Assembly (NCBI RefSeq): GCF_015550595.1
Contig: NZ_JADNBB010000025.1
Span: 1 to 64,000, forward strand
DNA from: Parabacteroides goldsteinii
Lineage (GTDB): Bacteria > Bacteroidota > Bacteroidia > Bacteroidales > Tannerellaceae
DNA length: 64,000 bases
Reading direction: 5' to 3'
Shown here: positions 52,046 through 61,927 of the stretch, one piece after another
Numbering within the stretch: the stretch's first letter is position 1
How the letters are laid out: the number at the start of each line of letters is the position of its first letter
Notes under the pieces: model-generated
Told to the model about the DNA's origin: nothing
The model's input: the letters and a program-made list of their open reading frames with translations, nothing else
The model's database searches: none
Program-made: the position numbers and the translations under genes

Positions 52046-54418
52046 ATGAATCATTTACAATCCAATTTTGAATTAGAATATAGTCTATTGGCAAAATTAA
52101 TGGGAGTAAGTGTAAGCAAGCATTTACTGGATGAACATTTTACCGTTCTCTGGGCAAACGATGCTTATTACGAACTAATAGGATATCCTAAAAAAGAATA
52201 TGAGGAACTTTTCCACAATCGGCCGGATTTATATCTGGCTGATTGTCCGGAAACAGCCCGGGTAATAACCGATAAAATTCATAATGCCATTGCAAATCAG
52301 ATAAATGGATACGAAGCAGTAGTCCGTATGCCGGTAAAAGGCGGCTTTAAATGGGTAAAGATAGCCACCACGTTTACCGACCAACTTATCGACGGTGTCA
52401 ATATAGCTTATACTGTGATGACCGACATCGACGACAGCATGCAGGAACAGCTTATCAAATCGATCACCTATGAAAGCATTCCCGGGTTTGTCTCCCAGCA
52501 GAAAATATGCCGCGATGGTCGTTTTGTCCTGCTTGAAGCAAACAAGAAATTTGCCGATTTTGTCGGATTGGGTGAAAACGAGGTTACCTCTTACATCCCT
52601 TTTTCCTCCATATCCGACGATGGAAAGAGCATACTCAAAATGAATATTCTCCACATGCGGCAAGGCCAGCCTGTCTATTTCACATTTCACACGAAAGACA
52701 GATACGGCATAGACGTCTGCATGCAGATCAGTGGAAAATGTATCCGTTGGGAAGCCGACGAACCGATTTATCTCTTCGTCTATATCGATGTTACGGAACA
52801 GTATGAATTGCAGAAAAAACTCAAACAGCAATCCATACAATTGCAGGAAGCGTTGAGGCTGGCAGAGAAGGCTAATAATGCTAAATTGAATTTCCTTTCC
52901 AATATGAGTCATGATGTCCGTACTCCGATGAATGCAATCATGGGAATGACGATGATCGCGAAAGCCCATATAAATAATCAGGAAAAGGTTCTCGACTGTC
53001 TGGGCAAGATAGACAGTTCGTCGAAACTGCTTCTGAGCTTGATCAACGAGGTACTGGATATGTCGAAGATAGAAAGCGGCAAACTGGTACTGTCGAAACA
53101 GGATATCAACATCGGCAACCTCATAGAGGAACTGGTCGTTATGATGCAACCGCAAACCCGAAGCAAACAACATTCCCTGCATATCTATATGCAACATATT
53201 AAACATGAAAATGTGTGGGGCGACCTTCAACGTATCAGCCAGGTATTGATGAATATACTCTCCAACGCTATCAAATATACCCCGGAAAAAGGTCTGATAA
53301 ATATAACGATAAAAGAAGAGGAACTGGATCGGCAAACTGGAATGTACAAATTCATTTTTGAAGACAACGGCATCGGTATGAAGCCTGAATTCCTCGACAA
53401 AATATTCCTTCCTTTCAAACGCGCCAACGATGATAAAATAACAAATATCCAGGGAACAGGTCTGGGAATGTCTATCAGTTACAAGATAGTAAAAATAATG
53501 GACGGAGATATAGAGATAGAAAGCGAATACGGTAAAGGATCGCGTTTTACGATCAGTATTCCTTTATCTTACAGGGAACAAATCACCGATGAATGGATCA
53601 ATACCAACGGAAAGAGTATCCTGATAATCGACAATGATGAACTTGCCTGCATCACTACTTGTCGTTACCTCGACGAAATAGGTGTCCCCTGCAATTATGT
53701 CTGTTCTGGCCCCGAAGCCCTGGAAAAAATCGAACAGGACTATGAGGAAGGCAAAGATTATTTTGCCATTGTCATCAACCTGAAAATGCCCGGCATGAAC
53801 GGCTTGGAAACAATCCGGCATATATGGAAGATATTGGGAATGCATATCCCGATCATAATTCTTTCCAACTATGATATCGAAGAATATGAAGAAGAAGCAC
53901 GCACTATGAAGATTGATTCCTATATGACAAAGCCTGTCTATAAATCGAAACTGGTCCGTATACTAAAGTCTTTTACCCACGAAGGGAAAAAGGAAGTGAC
54001 ACCGGATAACGTATTCAAACTGTCCGATGCCGACTATTCCGATAAACGTATTTTGCTAGTCGAAGATAACGAATTGAATCGTGAAATAGCCATCGAAATC
54101 CTCTCGGCAACAGGTGCTACGGTCGATACCGCTACAAATGGACTCGAAGCTGTCGAAATAATGAGAAAAGTTCCTACCGACTACTATAACCTGATCCTGA
54201 TGGATATCCAAATGCCTGTGATGGATGGCTATGAGGCAACACAGAAGATTCGTCTTCTTCCGAACTTGAATATGACCCGGTTGCCCATTGTCGCCATGAC
54301 TGCGAACGCTTTTTCAGAAGACATCGTGAATGCCGTCAGGGCCGGAATGAATAACCATCTGTCGAAACCGATCGATATAAAGGCTCTGATGAAGATTCTG
54401 AATACATATCTGCGTTAA
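52046..54418 (+). CDS. Soluble PAS hybrid histidine kinase with two receiver domains
   Basis: 790 residues without membrane helices. Two PAS-like domains (about 20-130 and 140-250) and a short coiled coil precede the HisKA domain with H-box NMSHDVRTPMNAI (His289). Then come the HATPase (N-box NAIKY, DNGIGM, GTGLGMS), receiver 1 (523-640) and receiver 2 (667-790). Receiver 2 keeps the acceptor Asp720 in LILMDIQMPVMDG. Receiver 1 has Asn578 in its place (IVINLKMPGMNG), so it should not be phosphorylated. There is no DNA-binding output, so the phosphoryl group must pass to another protein or the kinase acts by interaction. Confidence 0.9.
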   Translation: MNHLQSNFELEYSLLAKLMGVSVSKHLLDEHFTVLWANDAYYELIGYPKKEYEELFHNRPDLYLADCPETARVITDKIHNAIANQINGYEAVVRMPVKGGFKWVKIATTFTDQLIDGVNIAYTVMTDIDDSMQEQLIKSITYESIPGFVSQQKICRDGRFVLLEANKKFADFVGLGENEVTSYIPFSSISDDGKSILKMNILHMRQGQPVYFTFHTKDRYGIDVCMQISGKCIRWEADEPIYLFVYIDVTEQYELQKKLKQQSIQLQEALRLAEKANNAKLNFLSNMSHDVRTPMNAIMGMTMIAKAHINNQEKVLDCLGKIDSSSKLLLSLINEVLDMSKIESGKLVLSKQDINIGNLIEELVVMMQPQTRSKQHSLHIYMQHIKHENVWGDLQRISQVLMNILSNAIKYTPEKGLINITIKEEELDRQTGMYKFIFEDNGIGMKPEFLDKIFLPFKRANDDKITNIQGTGLGMSISYKIVKIMDGDIEIESEYGKGSRFTISIPLSYREQITDEWINTNGKSILIIDNDELACITTCRYLDEIGVPCNYVCSGPEALEKIEQDYEEGKDYFAIVINLKMPGMNGLETIRHIWKILGMHIPIIILSNYDIEEYEEEARTMKIDSYMTKPVYKSKLVRILKSFTHEGKKEVTPDNVFKLSDADYSDKRILLVEDNELNREIAIEILSATGATVDTATNGLEAVEIMRKVPTDYYNLILMDIQMPVMDGYEATQKIRLLPNLNMTRLPIVAMTANAFSEDIVNAVRAGMNNHLSKPIDIKALMKILNTYLR

Positions 54419-54459
54419 ATTATAGGTATCTGGACGGCAAGCGAGCCGACAGTACCCGT

Positions 54460-54520
54460 TCCATGCCTCTGACTAAAACCTATTCTCTACTACAAAAGAG
54501 GCATGGAGCGCAGATTTTTT
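54460..54520 (+). terminator. Terminator after the hybrid kinase gene
   Basis: TCCATGCCTCT (54460-54470) pairs with AGAGGCATGGA (54497-54507), followed by a T-rich run. A second weaker hairpin (ACGTCAG / CTGACGT, about 54561-54615, then eight T) lies just before the next gene. Confidence 0.75.
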
Positions 54521-54679
54521 CTTTTGCTATCCAAAGTCAGCAATAGGGTAGAAGTTGAGACGTCAGTATATAGTATAAATTTCATCTGAACAATATAAGA
54601 CAAAGTCTGACGTTTTTTTTATAAAATACTGATAGATAAAAGTTATATGAAGAATTATTGTTTTATAAGAGATAATTAT

Positions 54680-55207
54680 ATGAAAAATCAATCTTTAGTG
54701 TTCAGCCTATTGTTTATGTTCCTATTAGCTGCATGTTCAAATGATGATGATGAATTGAAGGAACACATTATCTACAAATCGAACCCGGAAATTACGATCT
54801 CTACCCATGGTGATACCGTATATATTAAAGGATATAATACTTGTACCTCTGTCAATAAGTCTAAAGGTAAATTACCGGATTCCATCGCCGCCGAATTCAG
54901 CTTGGATAAGAAATATATTTACGTCACCTATAAGGCTGTTGTCGAATCGTCCGAAATATTAGGAGAAGATTACCTTTTTTCCTCCCCGCTGAATACAGAG
55001 ATGGAAGGATATAAAGATCCCGAACTGTCGGGAAGAGGATGTATCCAGTCGGGATATGTGACAGAAAATAAAAGATACGGAAATATCTCTACCTATTTCG
55101 TCAATGTAACGAGGGAAGTCGGAGGAGAAGTAATGAATCTATGGCTACCTTATCCCCCGGAGGATATTTATTGGAAATGCCGATTGATCGACGCAAGTGA
55201 AATATAA
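54680..55207 (+). CDS. Small lipoprotein of unknown function
   Basis: 175 residues from ATG 54680; the frame also opens at 54647, but that start would put a basic stretch before the signal peptide. Lipobox FLLAAC followed by SNDDDE, an acidic surface-export-like signal seen in Bacteroidales lipoproteins. The rest is beta-rich (YIYVTYKAVVESSEIL) with no recognised family. Confidence 0.7.
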   Translation: MKNQSLVFSLLFMFLLAACSNDDDELKEHIIYKSNPEITISTHGDTVYIKGYNTCTSVNKSKGKLPDSIAAEFSLDKKYIYVTYKAVVESSEILGEDYLFSSPLNTEMEGYKDPELSGRGCIQSGYVTENKRYGNISTYFVNVTREVGGEVMNLWLPYPPEDIYWKCRLIDASEI

Positions 55208-55457
55208 TATCCGGTCAAATCCCGGCTGTCCCCGAAAGCCTCTCAACTGTCGGTATCGGCCATCCTAAGAGAACGCTTTGCGTTCTAGGAAAGGCCTCAG
55301 CGGGTGAGCGTCCGCGGAGGGGAAAGACGAAGCGTGAGGAGGCTGCGCTGTTTGAGCGCAGCGAGTTCGCAGACGTCCGCGTAGTCTTTCACCGCAGCAG
55401 CGAAGCCGGTGCAGCCTTGATCTTTTGATTACTTTTCTATCAAGAGAAAAGTAATAT
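55208..55457. repeat. GC-rich repeat-like intergenic segment
   Basis: Two hairpins, AGAACGC/GCGTTCT (about 55269-55288) and GCTGCGCT/AGCGCAGC (about 55342-55364), and a direct repeat CGTCCGCG lie between the convergent lipoprotein and OmpA genes. The region differs in composition from its surroundings and may be a dispersed repeat, but only one copy is in view. Confidence 0.35.
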
Positions 55458-56291
55458 CTACTGTAACATCTGATAGAGCTTGTCGAGCTTCGGAGCCATG
55501 ATGATCTCCGTGCGACGGTTTTTGCTGCGGCCTTCAGCCGATTCATTGTCGGCGACAGGCATATATTCGCCTCGTCCGCAAGGCTGTATCTGCAACGGAT
55601 TCACCCCGTAATCCTTCGTCAATATGCGAACAACCGATGTCGCACGTATCACGCTCAAATCCCAGTTGTCCTTGAATTGTGCCGTATTGATCGGCTTGCT
55701 ATCCGTATGCCCTTCGATATATACATCTATATCCGTCTGCTTGTTGAGGACTTCCGCCAACTTTGCCAGCGCCTCCTTGCCGCGCTTGTCTACGCGGGCG
55801 CTACCTGATTCGAATAATAACTTATCCGACATCGCAACGTACACTTTACCATCCTTCTCCGTAATCGTCAACTCTTCGCTGCTGAAGCCCAGTAATGCAT
55901 CCTTTACACTGTTCAATAACCGCTGTACCTTCTCGTTCTGAGCGTTAATCATATCCTGCAATTCGTTGATCGTCCGTTCCCGTTCGTTTAATTCCTCCAT
56001 TTTCTGGCTGAGCAGGCTGTTCAGTTTCTCCTGTTGTGTCATGTTCGAGTTCAGCATCGTCTGGTAATTGCGGATGTTGGAACCCAGCCGTGCCGTATCC
56101 CGTTGCAGTGCGGCCAGCCGTTCATTCAGTTTGTCACCGGTATCTTTGCAGTCGACAAGTTGTTCCTGCAAAGCATTCCCGCGGCCAATTGCTTCCAGCC
56201 GCCCGTTTTCAGCCTCTAAGTATTTCTTTTTCGTTACACATGATGTGCAAATCAGCAGTGCGGAGACTGCCATGAATAAAACCTTTCTCAT
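55458..56291 (-). CDS. OmpA-family lipoprotein with peptidoglycan-binding domain
   Basis: 277 residues. Lipobox LICTSC, then a long coiled coil (about 25-125, heptad-like, ending in NAQNEKVQRLLNSVKDAL) and a C-terminal OmpA domain (about 140-270). That domain has VYIEGHTDSKPI and the peptidoglycan-contact region CGRGEYMPVADNESAEGRSKNRR. Anchors the outer membrane to peptidoglycan. Divergent from nrfH, 95 bases apart. Confidence 0.92.
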   Translation of the reverse strand: MRKVLFMAVSALLICTSCVTKKKYLEAENGRLEAIGRGNALQEQLVDCKDTGDKLNERLAALQRDTARLGSNIRNYQTMLNSNMTQQEKLNSLLSQKMEELNERERTINELQDMINAQNEKVQRLLNSVKDALLGFSSEELTITEKDGKVYVAMSDKLLFESGSARVDKRGKEALAKLAEVLNKQTDIDVYIEGHTDSKPINTAQFKDNWDLSVIRATSVVRILTKDYGVNPLQIQPCGRGEYMPVADNESAEGRSKNRRTEIIMAPKLDKLYQMLQ

Positions 56292-56313
56292 TTGACAAAT
56301 AAATTTTGTGCAA

Positions 56314-56329
56314 TGTAATATATATTACA
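56314..56329. promoter_or_regulatory. Perfect 16-bp palindrome, candidate Crp/Fnr operator
   Basis: TGTAATATATATTACA lies 58 bases before the nrfH start in the divergent ompA-nrfH gap. Nearby, TTGACAAATA (56292) and TATTTGTCAA (56353) form an outer inverted pair around it. Crp/Fnr proteins bind palindromes of this size, and one is encoded five genes downstream. Confidence 0.5.
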
Positions 56330-56386
56330 CTTTACCTGTACCCGAATTAAGATATTTGTCAAGAATTAAACTTTAATTAAGGCTGT

Positions 56387-56974
56387 ATGAAGATAAAAGA
56401 GATAATAAACTCGATTCTCCCCACAAGGCGATGGAAACTGTTCACCATAATTGCCGGGGGAGCTATCTGCGGTTTAGGCTTTTATACATTTTATGTATCA
56501 AAGGCTTGGAGTTACTTGTCTGATGAGCCGTCTACCTGTGTGAACTGCCATATCATGGGGCCTTATTATGCCACCTGGAACCATAGTTCGCATAGCCGTA
56601 ACGCCACTTGCAACGACTGCCATGTGCCGCACGAAAATGCTGCGAAGAAATGGTTCTTCAAAGGAATGGACGGTATGCGCCACGCCACTGTCTTTATGAT
56701 GCGCGGTGAACCTCAGGTGATCCAGGCCATCGACGAAAGCGCCGAAGTGATCATGAACAACTGCATTCGTTGCCACACGCAGCTGAATACCGAATTTGTT
56801 AACACCGGACGGGTCGACCACAACATGGCAATGGCCGGCGAAGGGAAAGCATGCTGGGATTGCCACCGCGATGTCCCTCATGGAGGTTCGAACAGTCTCT
56901 CATCGACTCCCTCGGCAATTGTTCCTTACCCGAAAACCAATACGCCTGAATGGCTGAAAGATATGCTTAAGTAA
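56387..56974 (+). CDS. nrfH: Cytochrome c nitrite reductase small subunit
   Basis: 195 residues. NapC/NirT-type quinol dehydrogenase with one N-terminal membrane helix (about 18-38) and four haem sites: CVNCH, CNDCH, CIRCH and CWDCH. It feeds menaquinol electrons to NrfA on the outer side of the inner membrane. First gene of nrfH-nrfA-resB-ccsA. Confidence 0.95.
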   Translation: MKIKEIINSILPTRRWKLFTIIAGGAICGLGFYTFYVSKAWSYLSDEPSTCVNCHIMGPYYATWNHSSHSRNATCNDCHVPHENAAKKWFFKGMDGMRHATVFMMRGEPQVIQAIDESAEVIMNNCIRCHTQLNTEFVNTGRVDHNMAMAGEGKACWDCHRDVPHGGSNSLSSTPSAIVPYPKTNTPEWLKDMLK

Positions 56975-56999
56975 AACGAATAAATAAAAATCAACGAAT

Positions 57000-58484
57000 A
57001 TGGAAAAGAAACTTAAATCATGGCAAGGCTGGTTATTGTTTGCCGGAACAATGGTAGTCGTTTTTGTACTGGGCGTGCTGGCCGCTTCTATCAATGAACG
57101 GAGGGCGGAGATCGCCAGTGTTATGAATAATAAGAAGGTAGAGATCACAGGGATCGAGTCGGTGAATGAAAAATTCCAGCCGAACTATCCGCGTGAATAT
57201 GAAACATGGACACAGACGGTGGATACCAGCTTCCAGAGCAAGTATAACGGAAACCAGGCGGTCGATGTACTGGCTGCCCGCCCCGAAATGGTGATCTTAT
57301 GGGCCGGATATGCTTTCTCCAAGGACTATTCTTCCCCCCGCGGACACATGCATGCTATCGATGATATGCGTCATACACTGCGTGTAGGTTCTCCGATGAC
57401 ACCCGACGAAGGTCCTCAGCCCGCAACTTGCTGGACTTGTAAGAGCCCGGACGTTCCCCGCATGATGCAGGCTGTCGGTGTGGATAATTTTTATAAGGCT
57501 AAATGGGCTTCTATGGGTAACGAGATCGTGAACCCGATCGGTTGTGCCGATTGCCATGAACCTACTACAATGAACCTGCAGATCAGCCGTCCGGCTTTGA
57601 TCGAAGCTTTCCAGCGCCAGGGACGCGATATCACCAAAGCGACCCAACAGGAAATGCGCTCGTTGGTTTGTGCACAGTGCCATGTGGAATATTATTTCAA
57701 GGGTGATGGCAAATATCTGACTTTCCCTTGGGATAAAGGTTTCACGGTGGAAGATATGGAAGCTTATTACGATGAAGAAGGTTTTGCAGACTATACACAT
57801 AAATTGAGCAAAGCGCCGATCCTGAAAGCGCAGCATCCTGATTATGAACTGGCCATGATGGGGATCCACGGACAGCGTGGCGTTTCCTGTGCCGATTGCC
57901 ACATGCCGTACAAGAGCGAAGGCGGTGTGAAATACAGCGACCATCATATCATGAGCCCGCTTGCAATGATAGACCGAACTTGTCAGGTTTGCCACCGCGA
58001 AAGTGAAGAGACTTTACGTAACAACGTTTACGAACGCCAGAACAAGGCAAACGAAATGCGTAACCGTCTGGAAGCGGAACTGGCCAAAGCGCATATCGAA
58101 GCGAAGTTTGCCTGGGACAAGGGAGCTACGGAAGCACAAATGGCCCCTGTATTGCAGTTGATCCGCCAGGCTCAATGGCGTTGGGACTTCGGAGTGGCTT
58201 CCCACGGAGCTTCTTTCCATGCCCCGCAGGAAATACAACGTATCCTGGGCAATGGCCTGGATAGAACGATGCAGGCTCGTCTGGCAGTTTCCAAAGTATT
58301 GGCTAAATTAGGTTACACGGATGAAGTTCCAATGCCGGATATCTCGACAAAAGATAAAGCACAACAGTATATCGGTTTGGATATAGCTTCCGAACGTCAG
58401 GCAAAAGAAAAGTTCCTGAATACTGTCGTGCCCGAATGGATCAAAGAAGCAAAAGCAAACAAACGTTTAGCAGATAAGATCTGA
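57000..58484 (+). CDS. nrfA: Cytochrome c nitrite reductase catalytic subunit
   Basis: 494 residues. Pentahaem enzyme reducing nitrite to ammonium. The catalytic haem has the CxxCK site (CWTCK). Four further sites are CADCH (GCADCHEP), CAQCH, CADCH (SCADCHMP) and CQVCH. An N-terminal signal anchor is present. Length normal. The unusual CxxCK haem normally needs a dedicated lyase, and the two cytochrome c assembly genes that follow probably serve it. Confidence 0.96.
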   Translation: MEKKLKSWQGWLLFAGTMVVVFVLGVLAASINERRAEIASVMNNKKVEITGIESVNEKFQPNYPREYETWTQTVDTSFQSKYNGNQAVDVLAARPEMVILWAGYAFSKDYSSPRGHMHAIDDMRHTLRVGSPMTPDEGPQPATCWTCKSPDVPRMMQAVGVDNFYKAKWASMGNEIVNPIGCADCHEPTTMNLQISRPALIEAFQRQGRDITKATQQEMRSLVCAQCHVEYYFKGDGKYLTFPWDKGFTVEDMEAYYDEEGFADYTHKLSKAPILKAQHPDYELAMMGIHGQRGVSCADCHMPYKSEGGVKYSDHHIMSPLAMIDRTCQVCHRESEETLRNNVYERQNKANEMRNRLEAELAKAHIEAKFAWDKGATEAQMAPVLQLIRQAQWRWDFGVASHGASFHAPQEIQRILGNGLDRTMQARLAVSKVLAKLGYTDEVPMPDISTKDKAQQYIGLDIASERQAKEKFLNTVVPEWIKEAKANKRLADKI

Positions 58485-58486
58485 TT

Positions 58487-59758
58487 ATGTGGAAACAACC
58501 GTGGGGATATACCGAAGGGTGGGCTATTAGTATCGGCCTGTTTATTACCGGTGTCGTTTTGCAACTGACGACCGGGAAGGTGGATGCGACGCTTTTCCAG
58601 TATCCCCTCAATGCCTTAACAGGTGGAGTGTATTTGTTTTTCTTGATAATGGTTTATGTCGTGAGCCGTAAAGCCGTTGCCTTGCAATGGTTTTACAGCT
58701 TGACGGCGAGTATTACGTCTTTGACGGCCTGGATGGTTTTGGTTATCATCATGGGACTGACCCGGCAGATGGCTCCCTCCGCAACGGTTACTCACGGAGG
58801 ACTACTGTCAGGGTTGGGTTTCATGCAAATGACGGTTTCATGGCCTTTTATGTTACTGTTCTTTTATTTCCTGTCTGTATTGGGGCTGGTCACGATCCGT
58901 AAGATCAGCCGTTTCTGCTGGAAAGATACGCCTTTTATATTGAATCATGCCGGCCTCTTCATCACGCTGTTGGCTGCTATTCTCGGTAACGGCGACCTGC
59001 AACGTCTCCGCATGACGGCTTCCCTCGATGGTCCCGAATGGCGAGCTACCGACGAAACCGGCGAAATGGTGGAACTTCCTCTGGCTATCGAACTGAAGTC
59101 ATTTACGATCGACGAATACCCTCCCAAACTATTAGCGATAGATAATACGACAGGTAAAGCCTTGCCGGAAAACAATCCGGAAAACGTATTGGTGGAAAAT
59201 GCTCCCTTCTCCGGCTGTTTGCTCGATTGGGATATTGAAGTTTCCCATTCTCTACCGCTGGCAGCTTGTGTGCGTAGTATCGATACCTTAAACTTTGTAG
59301 CTTTCCACTCCGAAGGTGCTACTACCGCTTTAATGGTAAAAGCCCGGAATAGAGTGGACGGAACGGAGAAAAGCGGGTGGGTCAGTTGTGGCAGTTTCAT
59401 GTTCCCGTACGTTTCCCTGCCCTTAAGTGATTCTGTAAGCCTGGTGATGCCGGAACGCGAACCCAAACGTTTTGCTTCCGAAGTTACCGTTTACACCAAA
59501 AGCGGGGAACGGGCAGATGCACTTATCGAAGTGAACAAGCCGTTAAGTATGGAAGGATGGAAAATCTATCAGCTTAGTTATGACGAAACAAAAGGAAAAT
59601 GGAGCCGTACCAGTATTTTTGAACTGGTTAGAGACCCGTGGCTTCCAGTCGTATATATCGGTATCCTGATGATGTTGCTTGGTTCTGTCTGTCTCTTTGT
59701 TTTAGCCCCTGGGAATAAACAGGGGAAAACGGCCGCTAACGATACAAAAACTGTGTGA
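58487..59758 (+). CDS. ResB-like cytochrome c biogenesis protein
   Basis: 423 residues with four membrane helices in the N-terminal part, a large periplasmic domain (about 175-385) and one C-terminal helix, the layout of ResB/Ccs1 of system II. With CcsA it delivers haem to apocytochromes. It starts two bases after nrfA and overlaps the CcsA-like gene by four bases, so it is dedicated to NrfHA. Confidence 0.82.
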   Translation: MWKQPWGYTEGWAISIGLFITGVVLQLTTGKVDATLFQYPLNALTGGVYLFFLIMVYVVSRKAVALQWFYSLTASITSLTAWMVLVIIMGLTRQMAPSATVTHGGLLSGLGFMQMTVSWPFMLLFFYFLSVLGLVTIRKISRFCWKDTPFILNHAGLFITLLAAILGNGDLQRLRMTASLDGPEWRATDETGEMVELPLAIELKSFTIDEYPPKLLAIDNTTGKALPENNPENVLVENAPFSGCLLDWDIEVSHSLPLAACVRSIDTLNFVAFHSEGATTALMVKARNRVDGTEKSGWVSCGSFMFPYVSLPLSDSVSLVMPEREPKRFASEVTVYTKSGERADALIEVNKPLSMEGWKIYQLSYDETKGKWSRTSIFELVRDPWLPVVYIGILMMLLGSVCLFVLAPGNKQGKTAANDTKTV

Positions 59759-60555
59759 TTATGGAATGGAGTCATTTTATATATTTCTCTTTGCCTGCCG
59801 TGGCTTGCTGGTCGATAGGGGCAGCTATGGCATATCGCCCGAATAAATCCGGGCTGGTGCTTCTATGGACAATCCTTGGACTGGCAATCTTTATGGCATT
59901 CATTGTCGGAATGTGGTTGTCGCTCGAACGTCCGCCGCTTCGTACGATGGGAGAGACTCGTTTATGGTATTCTTTCTTTCTGCCTGTGGCCGGGATCATA
60001 ACGTATATACGTTGGCGGTATAAATGGATTTTATCGTTTAGTACGGTTTTGTCATTCGTCTTTATCTGTATCAATATCTTTAAACCGGAGATACATAACA
60101 AGACGTTGATGCCTGCTTTGCAAAGTCCGTGGTTTGCCCCGCACGTTATTGTCTATATGTTTGCGTATGCGATGCTGGGGGCTGCGGCTGTCGTTGCCAT
60201 TTATTTATTGGTTCGTTCAAGGAAGACTGCGATCGATCCGAACGTGATGAGCCTATGCGATAATCTGGTGTATGTAGGAACCGCTTTCCTTACTATCGGA
60301 ATGCTCTTCGGGGCGCTCTGGGCCAAAGAGGCTTGGGGACATTACTGGGGCTGGGACCCGAAAGAAACATGGGCTGCTGCTACGTGGCTGGGAAATCTAT
60401 TATACATTCATTTTCGGCTTCATCGGCATACGCGATATAAGGCGGCTCTCGGATTATTGGTATTTGCATTTCTTCTCCTGCAGGTATGTTGGTTCGGTGT
60501 GAATTATCTGCCGTCGGCACAGGGAAACAGTGTGCATGTTTATAATATGGAATAA
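59755..60555 (+). CDS. CcsA/ResC-type haem lyase subunit
   Basis: 266 residues with about eight membrane helices. The haem-handling WWD-type motif is WGHYWGWDPKETWA, and conserved histidines flank it (APHVIVYMF, YIHFRLH). Part of system II cytochrome c maturation, or NrfI-like when fused with ResB. Here the two halves are separate, overlapping genes. Confidence 0.9.
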   Translation: MIMEWSHFIYFSLPAVACWSIGAAMAYRPNKSGLVLLWTILGLAIFMAFIVGMWLSLERPPLRTMGETRLWYSFFLPVAGIITYIRWRYKWILSFSTVLSFVFICINIFKPEIHNKTLMPALQSPWFAPHVIVYMFAYAMLGAAAVVAIYLLVRSRKTAIDPNVMSLCDNLVYVGTAFLTIGMLFGALWAKEAWGHYWGWDPKETWAAATWLGNLLYIHFRLHRHTRYKAALGLLVFAFLLLQVCWFGVNYLPSAQGNSVHVYNME

Positions 60556-60606
60556 GAAGTGTATTGGTATAATATTGAACTTATAAAAACTTAAAACATA
60601 ATCGAT

Positions 60607-61920
60607 ATGAAAAAACGGATGATTGTATTTTCCGGATTACTATTGTTAGGTTCGGTGTGGATGAAGGCTGATGAAAATGAAACAGCTAAAGATAAGGAGA
60701 ACACATTCTCCATGAGTGCACAGATACGTCCGCGGGCGGAATACAGGAATGGGGCATCCAATCCTCGTGAAGAAGGACAGACCCCAACAGGTTTCATCAG
60801 TAATCGTGCCCGTCTGTCTATGAACTATGAACGCGATCGTCTGTCTCTGGGTCTTTCTGCCCAACATGTCGGTGTATGGGGACAAGATCCGCAGATCGAC
60901 AAGAATGGTCGTTTTATACTGAACGAAGCTTGGGCTCAACTTGATTTCGGTCATGGTATCTTCGCCAAACTTGGTCGTCAATCCCTGATTTATGATGACG
61001 AACGTATCCTTGGCGGATTAGACTGGAATGTCGCTGGCCGTTATCATGATGCTCTAAAACTAGGGTATGAAAACTCTCAAAACAAACTACATTTGATTTT
61101 AGCTTTTAATCAGAACAATGACAACAGGAATGCAGGTGGAACCTACTATAATCCGGGAGCCCAACCTTATAAAAACATGCAGACTTTATGGTATAAGCAT
61201 GTTTGTAGTAAAGTTTTCAATGCTTCTTTTATGTTTATGAACCTGGGGTTGGAAGCGGGAGATCCGGAGACTCAAAAGTCTGACACTAAATATATGCAAT
61301 TATTTGGAACAAACCTGTATTATGCTCCGGGCGACTGGACATTTGGAGGAACTTTCTATTATGAGTTCGGAAAGAACATGGCAAATCGCGATGTATCCGC
61401 TTTCCTTTGGGCCTTGAATGCTGCTTATAAGATCAATTCACAATGGAGCATAGCTCTTGGTAGTGACTATTTGAGCGGTGCAAACAATACAGATGGTCCG
61501 GATGCCAAATATAAAGCTTTTGATCCATTATATGGAACGCATCATAAGTTTTATGGAGCAATGGATTATTATTATGCAACACCTTTCAAGACAGGCTTTA
61601 ATCCGGGGCTATGGGATAATCAGGTGAAACTAGCCTATAATGTTTCTTCAAAGGTTAATCTGTCATTAGCATATCATTACTTCTCTATCACCAGTGACTT
61701 GGTGATAGATAACAAAGAATTGGATCGTGGTCTGGGTTCCGAAGTCGATCTTCAGGTAGACTGGCAGATCATGAAGGATGTCAAACTATCCGCCGGATAT
61801 TCAACAATGTTCGGTACTTCTACTATGGAAATTGTAAAAGGAGGCAGTAAGGGCAGTTGGCAAGACTGGGGTTGGCTGTCGTTAAACATAAACCCACGCA
61901 TATTTATGGCGAAGTGGTGA
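60607..61920 (+). CDS. Alginate-export-family outer-membrane porin
   Basis: 437 residues with a signal peptide and a predicted beta barrel of alternating strands ending LSLNINPRIFMAKW. Early segment SMSAQIRPRAEYRNGAS, then GRQSLIYDDERILGGLDW, is typical of the alginate_exp family. It is 51 bases after ccsA, so it may be a nitrite or anion porin for the Nrf system (inference). Confidence 0.75.
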   Translation: MKKRMIVFSGLLLLGSVWMKADENETAKDKENTFSMSAQIRPRAEYRNGASNPREEGQTPTGFISNRARLSMNYERDRLSLGLSAQHVGVWGQDPQIDKNGRFILNEAWAQLDFGHGIFAKLGRQSLIYDDERILGGLDWNVAGRYHDALKLGYENSQNKLHLILAFNQNNDNRNAGGTYYNPGAQPYKNMQTLWYKHVCSKVFNASFMFMNLGLEAGDPETQKSDTKYMQLFGTNLYYAPGDWTFGGTFYYEFGKNMANRDVSAFLWALNAAYKINSQWSIALGSDYLSGANNTDGPDAKYKAFDPLYGTHHKFYGAMDYYYATPFKTGFNPGLWDNQVKLAYNVSSKVNLSLAYHYFSITSDLVIDNKELDRGLGSEVDLQVDWQIMKDVKLSAGYSTMFGTSTMEIVKGGSKGSWQDWGWLSLNINPRIFMAKW

Positions 61921-61927
61921 TTTGTTT

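Noticed and set aside
52229-53335. 368-codon open frame on the minus strand
   Set aside because: Antisense shadow of the hybrid histidine kinase, whose domains are clear on the plus strand.
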